A stretch of 64,000 nt of DNA from an uncultured bacterium (GCA_938036155.1 CALHPA010000001.1:306628-370627), one strand, 5' to 3'. Positions 45,592 through 53,975 are shown, numbered from the stretch's first letter. A program made the numbers and translations. Notes: a model not told the origin generated them from the sequence alone.

Positions 45592-46128
45592 TTATTTTTC
45601 AACTTTTGCTAGGGCTTTTTTAACAATCTTTAATGTATCTTCTGGCGAATCTGTAAAGTCTTCAGGATTCTTTTCAACCATTTTTTGGAATTCTTTAAAA
45701 TTAACTAGTTTAATTTCTGCAACTTCATTGTGTGCAATTGTTAACGTTTCAAGCTTAAAATCAGTTTTTGCAGCGAAAACTTGCATAAAACGCCGTTTAT
45801 TTTCTTTAGTATGAATAAAAACCTTTTCAACTTTAATAAAATCTTGAAACTGTAAGTTTAAACCAATTTCTTCAATAGTCTCACGATGAATTGCATCTAG
45901 ATAACTCTCGCCAATCTGAACATGGCCAGCCGCCGCCGAATTTTGCCATTTTCCAGCAAATGTAGTTTTCGAAAAAGACCGCCGTTGAATCAGAAAATCA
46001 CCATCTAAATTAAATAAAATTAATGAAACTGTTCGATAAATTTTCCCCGTAGTTTTATCAAATTTAGCCTTATCAATTTCATCAATAATTTTATCATTTT
46101 CATCAACAATTGGTAAAATTTCTTTCAT
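45592..46128 (-). CDS. Nudix hydrolase, isopentenyl-diphosphate isomerase-like
   Basis: A 178-residue Nudix protein with box GHVQIGESYLDAIHRETIEEIGL and N-terminal LPIVDENDKIIDEIDK that resembles IDI type I/YfcD-type enzymes. The substrate is not known. It directly follows the MurF-like gene (stop at 46129, start at 46128), so the two are coupled. A housecleaning role or isopentenyl diphosphate isomerisation are both possible. Confidence 0.82.
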   Translation of the reverse strand: MKEILPIVDENDKIIDEIDKAKFDKTTGKIYRTVSLILFNLDGDFLIQRRSFSKTTFAGKWQNSAAAGHVQIGESYLDAIHRETIEEIGLNLQFQDFIKVEKVFIHTKENKRRFMQVFAAKTDFKLETLTIAHNEVAEIKLVNFKEFQKMVEKNPEDFTDSPEDTLKIVKKALAKVEK

Positions 46129-47436
46129 CTAAACCTCGTCTTCAGCAACTTCTGTAAAGCTACTAAAAAAGTCATCCTTGGTTTTTTTCCATTTTTCATC
46201 CTGACGAACCAACCATTTTTCATCATCTTTATTTAAGAGAAGAATCTTTGTAGCTTCTTCAAGATAAATCTCACCTTGAGAGCCTTTAAGCAGCACTAAA
46301 GCGCCTTGCCCCATAATCTTATGGACAAAAGTTCCCGCATCAATTGCATTTTTTGCTTCATAAACCTGACAACCTCGTAATCTTGCAGCCGGAGCAAGAA
46401 ATTTATTTGCATGCTCACCAACAGTAACCACCCAGGAAAGAGAAATCCCATCAAGCATTTCACCTATTTTTTTATGCTCAAAAGCAGAGGCTTCTCCAAG
46501 CTCATTCATACTTCCAATAACTGCGATTTTCGAAGGTGCAGAAAGAGAATAAAGTGTTTTAATTGCAGCTTCTAGCGCAGCCGGACTTGAGTTATAAGTA
46601 TCATCAATTAAGACAGAGTCTTTAACACCCCGCATAAAATTCATTCTCCCAGGAACCGGCTTTAAGCTCGCCAACCCACCTACAATTTCTTGTGGGCTTA
46701 AGCCAAGTTTAATAGAAACAGCTACCGCACTAGTAATCGGCCTAAGAGAATGTTCACCAAAAACTTTTGCTCGAACATTAATTTCGCCGTATTCTGGAGT
46801 TTGAATTTTACCACTAAAACCATCAAGTAAAGAAAAATTATTAGCAATAAAATTATAATTAGCTCCACCAATCGAACTATAAGTTGCGATATTTGAATTT
46901 CGAACATACTTAAAAAAATCTGGCGAAATATCATCTTGGTTTAAGATCACCATTTCAGCAAAGCTTGCAGCCTCAAGCTCTTCTTGTGCAACAGCATCAA
47001 TATTTCCAAAAAACTCCATATGTTCAGGAGTAACAGAGGTAATTACTGCAATATTTGGAGCAAGATATTTACTAAACTGCTCAATATCACCGGGGCGGTC
47101 AGTTCCAAGTTCTTGAATAATAATTTGCGGCTCTTGATCACTAGGTGATTTAATCCGCTTTCTTGCAGCTTTAAAAACTCTATGCCATTCCAAAAAATTA
47201 CGAGGATTTCCAGGAAAATTTATTCCTAAAATGGCCAAAGGGGCACTCAAATGTGTATTGTGGTTCCCCTCGTGTAATCGTACACGATATTTTTGATTTA
47301 AGATAGTTGCAATTGCAAGTTTTGTACTAGTTTTTCCAACAGAACCAGCAACCGTAATCAATTTAATATCCGGATGGGTTTCGAAATATTTTCGAACATA
47401 TTTTTCAAGTTTTCTCTGAATTCCTTTTTTAAACAT
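46129..47436 (-). CDS. MurF-like Mur ligase lacking the N-terminal domain
   Basis: A 435-residue Mur ligase with the ATP P-loop AGSVGKTSTK (31-37 core), the HEGNHNTHLSAPLAILG segment, VTSVTPEHMEFFG and a C-terminal domain with LIDDTYNSSPAALEAAI. The N-terminal UDP-binding domain (about 80-100 residues) of ordinary MurF is absent, so substrate binding must differ. The frame extends to 47448, but the ATG at 47436 is 10 nt after TATAAT and 47448 lies inside the -10 box, so the shorter start is preferred. Confidence 0.85.
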   Translation of the reverse strand: MFKKGIQRKLEKYVRKYFETHPDIKLITVAGSVGKTSTKLAIATILNQKYRVRLHEGNHNTHLSAPLAILGINFPGNPRNFLEWHRVFKAARKRIKSPSDQEPQIIIQELGTDRPGDIEQFSKYLAPNIAVITSVTPEHMEFFGNIDAVAQEELEAASFAEMVILNQDDISPDFFKYVRNSNIATYSSIGGANYNFIANNFSLLDGFSGKIQTPEYGEINVRAKVFGEHSLRPITSAVAVSIKLGLSPQEIVGGLASLKPVPGRMNFMRGVKDSVLIDDTYNSSPAALEAAIKTLYSLSAPSKIAVIGSMNELGEASAFEHKKIGEMLDGISLSWVVTVGEHANKFLAPAARLRGCQVYEAKNAIDAGTFVHKIMGQGALVLLKGSQGEIYLEEATKILLLNKDDEKWLVRQDEKWKKTKDDFFSSFTEVAEDEV

Positions 47437-47446
47437 AATCTTATTC

Positions 47447-47475
47447 ATTATAATATAAAATCACCACTTTTTCAA
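47447..47475 (-). promoter_or_regulatory. Promoter of the MurF-like gene, nested in a terminator
   Basis: Minus-strand TTGAAA (47470-47475), 17-bp spacer, TATAAT (47447-47452), 10 nt to the ATG at 47436. The -35 box includes the GAAA tetraloop of the upstream RNA terminator. Confidence 0.8.
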
Positions 47476-47591
47476 GCAGTGATTTATTTGTTGATGTGTG
47501 CCCACCCTGGGCGGTTTTTGTTATTTATTTTTATTTATAAGTGTTATTTAGGGGAGAAAACAAACATCGCCCTTGATAACACATCAACTAT
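47456..47591 (-). ncRNA. Candidate small structured RNA, unrecognised
   Basis: A discrete transcription unit: perfect promoter (47598-47626), start near 47591 and terminator (47458-47485). The body (47490-47588) is closed by a 10-bp stem GTTGATGTGT/ACACATCAAC, with an inner GGGCG/CGCCC helix that competes with a GCCCA/TGGGC hairpin on the 3' side. The apical part is A-rich (about 45 nt). The terminator stem has U-G and G-U pairs only in the minus sense. It is not recognisable as SRP, 6S or tmRNA. The MurF-like gene starts right after, with its own promoter. Confidence 0.65.
47458..47485 (-). terminator. Terminator of the small RNA
   Basis: 12-bp stem AAATCACTGCTT/AAGTGGTGATTT with a GAAA tetraloop and UUUU tail on the minus strand. 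Confidence 0.85.
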
Positions 47592-47597
47592 GATAAA

Positions 47598-47626
47598 ATT
47601 ATATCAAAACGTTTAAGCTTTGTCAA
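47598..47626 (-). promoter_or_regulatory. Perfect consensus promoter of the small RNA
   Basis: Minus-strand TTGACA (47621-47626), 17-bp spacer, TATAAT (47598-47603). No coding start is in reach before the RNA. Confidence 0.9.
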
Positions 47627-47629
47627 TAA

Positions 47630-48442
47630 CTATTTTAAAAAAGGTTTATTCTCGTTAATTTGAGCTATCAATTCATCATTCGAAAAATCTCGGCGAATGT
47701 CAAATTCCTCCCACTCTCCATATTTTCCGTCAGCTTCACCCAAATTCAAAATTCTCCGCCAAGCAAAATTTTCACGAACATCACTTGCATTCATTGGATT
47801 AATCCTTGAATACTCAATTGCCCCCAAATTTGGTACATCATAAATATTTCGTATTCGATTGTCATTCCATTGCTCAGGTAGGAAACCTTCAATTAAATAG
47901 CAAGCAGCCTGAATCAATTGTTTATGTGAAACAATCAAAACATTTTGATTCGATTCTTCTCTTCTCAAACGCTCGCAAAAACTTCGAAAACGCAAATAAA
48001 CATCAAAAATACTCTCACCGCCATCAAGGCGCATAAAAAATGGATCATTATAGAGATATCTCATTGTAATTGAAAAATTATCAACTCGCTCATTCATATC
48101 TACGCGACCAAAAATCCCCCAATTACGCTCTGAGAGTAGGTCGTCAATTTTCCAAAAATGGCGATTTTCTCCGCTTAAAATTGCAGCAGTTTCTCTTGCT
48201 CGAATAAAAGGTGAGGTATACTTCGAATCAAAAAAATCCAAACTTCCATAAATTTTCGAAAGCTCCTCTTTTGCTTTCTCAGCCTGTTCTCTTCCTTTCG
48301 GTGAGAGCCGCTGTCGCCAGTCTGCGCGTGTTTCAACCTTTTTTTCTAGATCAATTTTTTGCCCAAGCTTTTGTGCATGCTGAACGATATTAGCTTCACT
48401 TTGCCCATGCCGAATCATCACTAGTCGCAGCGGATTTGCCAT
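47630..48442 (-). CDS. Histidine phosphatase (phosphoglycerate mutase family)
   Basis: A 270-residue branch 1 histidine phosphatase with the catalytic RHG (MIRHGQSEAN), a conserved Arg in SPFIRARETAAIL, and the second His in IVSHKQLIQA. The extra residues between them and a longer C-terminus make it larger than typical GpmB-like enzymes, so the substrate is unclear. It has an AAAGGA site. It precedes (downstream in transcription) the small RNA promoter at 47598. Confidence 0.85.
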   Translation of the reverse strand: MANPLRLVMIRHGQSEANIVQHAQKLGQKIDLEKKVETRADWRQRLSPKGREQAEKAKEELSKIYGSLDFFDSKYTSPFIRARETAAILSGENRHFWKIDDLLSERNWGIFGRVDMNERVDNFSITMRYLYNDPFFMRLDGGESIFDVYLRFRSFCERLRREESNQNVLIVSHKQLIQAACYLIEGFLPEQWNDNRIRNIYDVPNLGAIEYSRINPMNASDVRENFAWRRILNLGEADGKYGEWEEFDIRRDFSNDELIAQINENKPFLK

Positions 48443-48523
48443 TTTATTCCTTTCTTTTTTATTTGAAAATTCTTAAGCTTTAAATTTATTATACCACAAT
48501 CTATACTTTTTCGAAAGTATATT

Positions 48524-48552
48524 TTGTAATTAGGTGTTAAAAATGATATAAT
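48524..48552 (+). promoter_or_regulatory. Promoter of the hydrolase gene, leaderless geometry
   Basis: TTGTAA (48524-48529), 17-bp spacer, TATAAT (48547-48552), then 6 nt to the ATG at 48559. Confidence 0.85.
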
Positions 48553-48558
48553 TAAGTA

Positions 48559-49374
48559 ATGAATCTAAAATCTTGGCGAAAAAAGCTGAAAAATGAATTT
48601 ATCAATATTGATGATAATAAAATTTCAATATATAAAAATTTAGAAGAAAATAAACCAACCGCCGTTCTTTTTCATGGCTTCGGTGGAAATTATTTCGGAC
48701 TAACCCCACTCGGATTTGAGCTTTCAAAAAAATATTCAATTATTATTTGTGAATTGCCTGCTCACGGTAAAAGTTCACTTAACACTTTTCAAAATATTGA
48801 TGTTTTTCGAATTTTCTACCAAAAGATGATTTCAAAACTTAGTGATTTTGGCGAAATTCAGCTTGTCGTCGGCCACTCTTTTAGTTCTTATTTTGTCAGC
48901 GATGATGAGATTTCAAAAAAAATTCCAACCATTATTATAAATCCCGTTTTTGAGCCTAGCGATTCATTTTTAACTGGAATGAAATTATTAAATAAATCTA
49001 GATTTTTAATGATTTTTTCAAATCTACCAGTTTTTTCACCTTTTAAAGCAGCTACTCTTCAAAAAACTTGGTCGCTTGAAGCAAATAAAAATATATATCA
49101 AAATATGTTTTTATGCCAAAATTCAGCAAAAAAGTTACTTGCGCAAAAAATAACAATCCCAATCGCACTTGATAAAAAAGTGTTTGGAACTAACAATTAT
49201 ATTAAAATTGCTATTATTGGCAATAAAGATGGAACAGTTCAACCTTTTAATGAAGAAGTATTTCGCAAAAACTTCCCAAAATCAGATTTTCATATTCTTA
49301 AAAACTCTGGCCACTTGTCGCCAATGGAAAAACCGCGAGAAATTGCTAAAATTATTTTCGAAAATATTAAATAA
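48559..49374 (+). CDS. Alpha/beta hydrolase
   Basis: A 271-residue alpha/beta-hydrolase with the oxyanion segment LFHGFGGN, the nucleophile elbow VGHSFSS (Ser about 110), and a late His in KNSGHLSPMEKPRE, completing a Ser-Asp-His triad. No signal peptide is seen. Substrate is unknown; an esterase or lipase-like role is likely. Leaderless by promoter position. It converges on gltX with a shared hairpin. Confidence 0.85.
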   Translation: MNLKSWRKKLKNEFINIDDNKISIYKNLEENKPTAVLFHGFGGNYFGLTPLGFELSKKYSIIICELPAHGKSSLNTFQNIDVFRIFYQKMISKLSDFGEIQLVVGHSFSSYFVSDDEISKKIPTIIINPVFEPSDSFLTGMKLLNKSRFLMIFSNLPVFSPFKAATLQKTWSLEANKNIYQNMFLCQNSAKKLLAQKITIPIALDKKVFGTNNYIKIAIIGNKDGTVQPFNEEVFRKNFPKSDFHILKNSGHLSPMEKPREIAKIIFENIK

Positions 49375-49399
49375 ACTCCGTTTATTGCGGAGCTTATTT
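49374..49399. terminator. Bidirectional terminator
   Basis: Stem CTCCG/CGGAG with T-rich tail, between the convergent hydrolase and gltX. Confidence 0.7.
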
Positions 49400-50857
49400 T
49401 TACATTTTTTCAATTTCTTGTAGTGAATTTTTAAGGCGTTTTATACTTTCATGCTTACCAATCACTCGTAGAGTTTGATTCAAAGCTGGCGAAAATGGCG
49501 CCCAAGTTAGTGTAATCCGAATAATCTGGAATAGAATTCCCGGTTTCTGGCCAGTCTTTTCAAGCAACCTATTTAACAATTCTTGGATTTCATCATCATT
49601 CCAATCCTTAAGCTGTTCCAATTCAGAATTTACCAAATTCAAAAGTTCCATAATTTGCGATTTTTCAAGTTTTTTAAGCTGCTTATTCTTCGAAATCATC
49701 TCTAAATCAGCTTGTTGTTCAGCAAAAAAGTATTCGCTAGCAAGCGGGAGATCTTTAAGTGTTTTTAAGCGATCAAAAACTAAACCAAGAACTTCTCTTT
49801 TGTATTCTTCGCTAGCATTTTGTGCATTTTCTCCCCAAAAATCTCGAACGCGCTCAAATAAATCTTCGAGAGAGATTTTACGAATCCACTGGCCATTAAG
49901 CCACAAAAGTCGCTGTTCGTCAAACCTCGCGCCAGATTTTTGCACGCGGTCAAGAGAGAATTTTTCAATTAGCTCTTCTTTAGTAAAAATCTCTTGCTCA
50001 GTGCCATCATTCCAGCCAAGTTGAGCCAAAAAATTCAGCATTGCCTCTGGTAAAATTCCATCTGCTCGATATTCGCTAACACTTTTCGCCCCATCGCGTT
50101 TACCAAGTTTTTTATTGCCTTCCGGTGCTAAGATATGAGGTAAATGAGCTAAAATTGGTGGTTGAATCTTGAGTGCCTCATACAACGAAAGATACTTTGG
50201 AGTGCTAGCAACGTATTCTGAGCCACGAATTACATGTGTAACTTTCATTTCGAAATCATCGACAATATGTGCAAAATTATAAGTTGGAAGACCATCCGCT
50301 TTAATTAAAATAAAATCATCCAAAGCTTCTGGTCCAGCCGAAAGCTCGCCCATCACAGCATCATGCCAAGTGTAGCGTTTAATTTCTGGCGTCTTAAAAC
50401 GGAGTGGCATTCCAAGTTTCCATTCTGGCGGATTTTCCGGGCGATGGTTGCGATATAAAAATGCACGCTTTTCAGATTTAGCTTTTTTTCGAAATTCTTC
50501 AACCTCTTCTGGTGAATATGGATCAGCATAAGCTAAGCCTTTTTCAATCATTTTTTGCGCCCACCCAAGATATTTTTCACGACGTTGAGTTTGATGATAT
50601 GGCCCAAAATCACCTTTTTCTTGATTTTTTTCGTTATAAACTGGGCCTTCATCCCAGTCTAGCCTAAGCCATTTTAAAGTATCAAGGATTAAATCTTCTG
50701 CACCATCAACAAATCGAGCTTGGTCGGTATCTTCAATCCGCAAAATAAAATCTCCGCCAGTTTGCTTAGCGATCAAATAAGGGTAAAGTGCGCTTCGAAC
50801 ATTTCCAACGTGAATATATCCAGTTGGACTTGGCGCAAAACGAGTTCTTGCTTTCAT
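49400..50857 (-). CDS. gltX: Glutamyl-tRNA synthetase
   Basis: A 485-residue class I synthetase that charges tRNA-Glu (and probably tRNA-Gln, for the GatCAB route). The HIGH motif is PTGYIHVGN and the KMSKS motif is KKLGKRDGAKS. The anticodon-binding C-terminal helices follow. The ATG is 8 nt after TATAAT (50866-50871) with TTGAGA (50889-50894), so it appears leaderless. Confidence 0.96.
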   Translation of the reverse strand: MKARTRFAPSPTGYIHVGNVRSALYPYLIAKQTGGDFILRIEDTDQARFVDGAEDLILDTLKWLRLDWDEGPVYNEKNQEKGDFGPYHQTQRREKYLGWAQKMIEKGLAYADPYSPEEVEEFRKKAKSEKRAFLYRNHRPENPPEWKLGMPLRFKTPEIKRYTWHDAVMGELSAGPEALDDFILIKADGLPTYNFAHIVDDFEMKVTHVIRGSEYVASTPKYLSLYEALKIQPPILAHLPHILAPEGNKKLGKRDGAKSVSEYRADGILPEAMLNFLAQLGWNDGTEQEIFTKEELIEKFSLDRVQKSGARFDEQRLLWLNGQWIRKISLEDLFERVRDFWGENAQNASEEYKREVLGLVFDRLKTLKDLPLASEYFFAEQQADLEMISKNKQLKKLEKSQIMELLNLVNSELEQLKDWNDDEIQELLNRLLEKTGQKPGILFQIIRITLTWAPFSPALNQTLRVIGKHESIKRLKNSLQEIEKM

Positions 50858-50865
50858 AATTATCT

Positions 50866-50894
50866 ATTATACTTTAATTTTTATTTTTTCTCAA
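50866..50894 (-). promoter_or_regulatory. gltX promoter, leaderless geometry
   Basis: Minus-strand TTGAGA, 17-bp spacer, TATAAT, 8 nt to the ATG. Confidence 0.8.
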
Positions 50895-50902
50895 CCCAAA
50901 AT

Positions 50903-50926
50903 AAAAAGTAGACAAAACTACTTTTT
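50903..50926 (-). terminator. Terminator of the 333-residue membrane gene
   Basis: Stem AAAAAGTAG/CTACTTTTT with T-run on the minus strand. It overlaps the stop codon. Confidence 0.85.
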
Positions 50927-51926
50927 ATACACTGAGACTGGTTGCAATTTTTCGAATTTCTTCATCTGAAATCTTATTGCCAGAAACCTCAACTTTATAA
51001 AGTTTTCCATTATTTACCCAAACAGATTCACCACGACGGTTCGAATAAATAGTCAACCCATTGCTATAGGTTGTTGAATAATCTTCACTCCATTTTTTTG
51101 TGACATAATTTTGCAGCAATGCTGAACTATCCCAGCCACTTTGCGATTGCTGAACCTTATAATTTGAATCACCCTTTTTATACTCAAAATTAATATTTTT
51201 TCCGTCAAAATAAGCTAAACCTTTCGGAGAATATCCACTCGCAATATAGGCAGGAGTTTCAACTGCCATCCCAGACTGAAAAGCTGTAATTCTGCTTGCA
51301 ATATCTGGTAAGTTAACATAGGTTAAATATCCAATACCAAACATTGCAACAGCAAAACCCATTGAGAAGCTAATAAACTTCTTACGTACAAAAAAATTCT
51401 TTCGATGAATTCCACGACTTTTCTTACTTTCTTTGCGAGATTTTTCAATTGCTTGACTAATTGCGAATTCTTTAACTTCTTGGTTTGAAATTTCTTGTTT
51501 TTGAGCTTTTTTTAATCGAAGTTCTTCATTAGCTTTTTTAGCAAATAGATGTTCTTCGAAAGGCGCAATCTTATCAACTTCTTCAATTTGCTCTTTTGAA
51601 ATTGGTGAAATTATTTTAGAATTTTTCGAAAAACGTGAAATTAAAATTCGGTCTTGTTGAGTCTCCTTCGCTTCACGAGCGCGCAAAATCGCTTCTTGAT
51701 AATCGTGACGGCGTTTAAATTGACTAATCATCTCATCTTGATGAATAGAGATTCCTTGCCTCTTTGGAACTGTAACATATTTACGATTCAAAGTACTTGA
51801 ACGTTGCAAATTATTATGGATTTTCGAAATATCTTTATTTTTAATATTATTATTTTTTGGAGCGCTTAAAAGCTCGCCCGTAATCGCATCATATTTTTTT
51901 CCATTTATGATAATTTCGTCTCTCAT
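50925..51926 (-). CDS. Uncharacterised single-pass membrane protein
   Basis: A 333-residue protein with a long charged cytoplasmic N-terminus (about 1-188, Lys/Glu/Arg-rich), one membrane helix (about 189-211, SFSMGFAVAMFGIGYLTYV) and an outside domain (about 215-333) of beta-rich character with YFDGKNINFEYKKGDS. No family is assigned. It lies just downstream of the sortase gene in transcription order and could be a substrate or partner, but it has no sorting signal at its C-terminus. AGGGA precedes the ATG. Confidence 0.6.
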   Translation of the reverse strand: MRDEIIINGKKYDAITGELLSAPKNNNIKNKDISKIHNNLQRSSTLNRKYVTVPKRQGISIHQDEMISQFKRRHDYQEAILRAREAKETQQDRILISRFSKNSKIISPISKEQIEEVDKIAPFEEHLFAKKANEELRLKKAQKQEISNQEVKEFAISQAIEKSRKESKKSRGIHRKNFFVRKKFISFSMGFAVAMFGIGYLTYVNLPDIASRITAFQSGMAVETPAYIASGYSPKGLAYFDGKNINFEYKKGDSNYKVQQSQSGWDSSALLQNYVTKKWSEDYSTTYSNGLTIYSNRRGESVWVNNGKLYKVEVSGNKISDEEIRKIATSLSV

Positions 51927-51993
51927 TTTATTCCCTATTTAGCTTATGTATATTTTACTGTATTTTTACTAAATTTTCAAGAGTTTTCAAAAA

Positions 51994-52029
51994 AATAAAT
52001 TGCTCAAATTTAAACTTGAGCAATTTATT
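51994..52029 (-). terminator. Sortase gene terminator
   Basis: 14-bp stem AATAAATTGCTCAA/TTGAGCAATTTATT on the minus strand. Confidence 0.8.
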
Positions 52030-52032
52030 ATT

Positions 52033-53481
52033 CTAATCCCACTTCCAACTAAATAGTCTTTCGAGAAATGTTAGAGAATTCCTTGGAAGTGTTACTTCTT
52101 TATTCTCAGAATTCTCCTGATTGGCTGGCTTTTCAGCTTTAGTTGGATCTGGAGAAATCTGTTCAGCAAAAACGAGCAAACGCTTTTCGGCAGTCCCAAG
52201 AGGAACACAAGTAATCAAAGTTAGCATTGGTTTATCCGTTCCAACTTGTACTCTATTCACTTGATTCGGCATAACAACTTCTGTTCTAGTTACATTATAA
52301 GTATATCGCTTACCATTATAATTAGCGTAAATTACATCACCCTGTTTGAGTTTATCAAGCTGAGCAAAAATAAATTTATAATCACCCGTATCAAACAAAT
52401 CATTACTTGAATGACCACTTAAGACGGTATTTCCATTTTGCCCTGGAACCGCATTTGCACCTGGGATCGAAAAGTGTGCGACACCCTTTTCCATCGCTTT
52501 CAATTGAGATGCATTATCGTTTCCAACACCATAGATAACCGGAACGTCAATATTAATTTTTGGAATAATTAATTTTGATTCTTGTCCAACCGAGTTAGAA
52601 GAATTCGGGCTATAAATTGTTTGAGCAGCATTCGAATTTCCTGGTGCAACGTAAGCCTCAACTGAAGCAAAAATTAGTCTATTGTATTGCAGAAATAGAA
52701 ATAAAGCTACCACAATAATCGCTGAAAAAATTGGTACAAAATGGCGAGATTTTCGAATTTTCTCAGTTTGCTGACGTGCTTTTTCCGAAATGTCTTTTCG
52801 AAGCTTTGCTAAAGCTCGCTCTTTTTTCTGACTTTCCGTTAAATCTTCAGCAACTTCTGGTTGAATGTTTGCTGTCTGCTTTCTTTGTTGCTCCAAGGCG
52901 ACTGAATAATAGGTCTCATAATATTTTTGATAATAATTCTGCCAAGCTGCATGATATCGTTTCCACTGCTCACTCGGCTGATTTTCTTGCTGGATATTGT
53001 ACAGATTTCGAACATCTTGCTGGGATTTATACTTTACTGCTCCTAAGCTATGCGAGTTTTCATCAACTTTTACGACATCTTGCTTATTCTGAAGTGGTTG
53101 AATAACTTTTTGACGAGTCTTAAAGTCGTCAGTCTCTTGACCAACACCAGAATTAAAACTAGCTTTTGGTTGCGGTTGAAATGGTTTCGAAACTTCCTCA
53201 ATTGAGTTTTTAATTAATTCTTCTCGCTGCCCATCAACTTTTTTAGAGTTATTGTGATTTTTTAAATATTCCGCCAAGTTAATTTTTTCTGGCTGAATTT
53301 CTTTTTTACTTTGCTGGATTTCTGCAATTTGTTCAATATTAGCTTTTTGATAAATCTGTTGAACTTTTTGTCTTCGAAATTCAATTGCGGCCCGATTTCT
53401 ATCATTTGAAAAAGCATTCCGCAACTGTCTCTCTGGTATGCTTAATCCACTATTTTGATTTTTCTTATTATTATCATTCAT
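52033..53481 (-). CDS. Sortase with long cytoplasmic N-terminus
   Basis: A 482-residue sortase (from ATG at 53481). Residues 1 to about 245 are a charged, Gln-rich cytoplasmic region. A membrane helix (about 246-265) precedes the sortase domain. That domain has the His in VLSGHSSN and the catalytic Cys in TLITC (residue 425), with Arg in EKRLLVF. Sortases cleave LPxTG-type signals and attach proteins covalently, so a cell wall-bound surface is implied. The frame runs through the tRNA-Leu gene to 53622, so a downstream start is required and this ATG fits. Confidence 0.85.
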   Translation of the reverse strand: MNDNNKKNQNSGLSIPERQLRNAFSNDRNRAAIEFRRQKVQQIYQKANIEQIAEIQQSKKEIQPEKINLAEYLKNHNNSKKVDGQREELIKNSIEEVSKPFQPQPKASFNSGVGQETDDFKTRQKVIQPLQNKQDVVKVDENSHSLGAVKYKSQQDVRNLYNIQQENQPSEQWKRYHAAWQNYYQKYYETYYSVALEQQRKQTANIQPEVAEDLTESQKKERALAKLRKDISEKARQQTEKIRKSRHFVPIFSAIIVVALFLFLQYNRLIFASVEAYVAPGNSNAAQTIYSPNSSNSVGQESKLIIPKINIDVPVIYGVGNDNASQLKAMEKGVAHFSIPGANAVPGQNGNTVLSGHSSNDLFDTGDYKFIFAQLDKLKQGDVIYANYNGKRYTYNVTRTEVVMPNQVNRVQVGTDKPMLTLITCVPLGTAEKRLLVFAEQISPDPTKAEKPANQENSENKEVTLPRNSLTFLERLFSWKWD

Positions 53482-53486
53482 TTCTC

Positions 53487-53515
53487 TTGATTTTTCCCTA
53501 CTCTTAGTATACAAT
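53487..53515 (+). promoter_or_regulatory. tRNA-Leu promoter
   Basis: TTGATT (53487-53492), 17-bp spacer, TACAAT (53510-53515), about 38 nt before the tRNA 5' end. Confidence 0.65.
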
Positions 53516-53552
53516 AGATAATGAGCTATGTAAATAGTCAAAACCATAATAA

Positions 53553-53640
53553 GCCGCGATGGTGGAATTGGTAGACACGCTAGACTCAAAATCTGGTGAG
53601 CATTACGCTCGTGCCGGTTCAAGTCCGGCTCGCGGTACCA
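53553..53640 (+). tRNA. tRNA-Leu (anticodon CAA)
   Basis: An 88-nt class II tRNA with an extra arm. Acceptor GCCGCGA pairs with TCGCGGT (first pair G-U), anticodon loop CTCAAAA (CAA), T-loop GTTCAAGTC and an encoded CCA end. It reads UUG codons. Confidence 0.95.
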
Positions 53641-53642
53641 AA

Positions 53643-53735
53643 AAAGGAACAGCTACTTGATGGGTAGCTGCTTCTTTTAGTTTATAGAAGGATTAGACCT
53701 ACGGGATCAGATGGCCGTAGGTCTATTTTGTTGCT
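53643..53735 (+). terminator. Tandem intrinsic terminators after tRNA-Leu
   Basis: First hairpin AGCTAC/GTAGCT with TTCTTTT (about 53650-53678). A second, stronger 11-bp stem (TAGACCTACGG/CCGTAGGTCTA, 53695-53726) is followed by TTTTGTT. Both read in the plus sense. Confidence 0.7.
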
Positions 53736-53739
53736 CCAA

Positions 53740-53975
53740 TTGAGGCAATTCCATACAGATCACCTCTGAGGACTGGCAAAACCTTTAAAATGCGAAACTT
53801 AACAATCCGGCAATTATTTAATAGAAGTCTTCCCTTTCGAAAGCAAGCTAATCAGTAATAATTTAGAGCTTAGCAATTAAATTTGGAAACTTCAAAACAT
53901 AACCTTTAGTGAGTGATTCAAGCTGGAGATGATAAGCCTCCCCTCCCATACTTCAGTTCAAATCATCTGTCAAAA
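53740..53975 (-). ncRNA. Possible structured RNA between two tRNA genes
   Basis: A 235-nt gene-free region can fold as nested minus-strand helices. ACAGAT (53965-53970) pairs with ATCTGT (53755-53760). GAGGGGAGGC (53936-53945) pairs with GCCAGTCCTC (53768-53777), holding one G-U and a tandem GA/AG inner mismatch. GAAGTTTCC (53885-53893) pairs with GGGAAGACTTC (53824-53834). GCTAA (53870-53874) pairs with TTAGC (53847-53851). No clear promoter was found and neither RNase P nor tmRNA signatures are visible. It is proposed on fold alone. Confidence 0.4.

Noticed and set aside
53482..53622. N-terminal extension of the sortase reading frame through tRNA-Leu.
   Set aside because: It would overlap the tRNA gene and its promoter on the other strand. 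The ATG at 53481 is the first sensible start.
53740..53975. tmRNA or RNase P RNA between the tRNA genes.
   Set aside because: Neither the tmRNA tRNA-like ends nor the RNase P conserved GAGGAAAGTCC-type core are visible on either strand.
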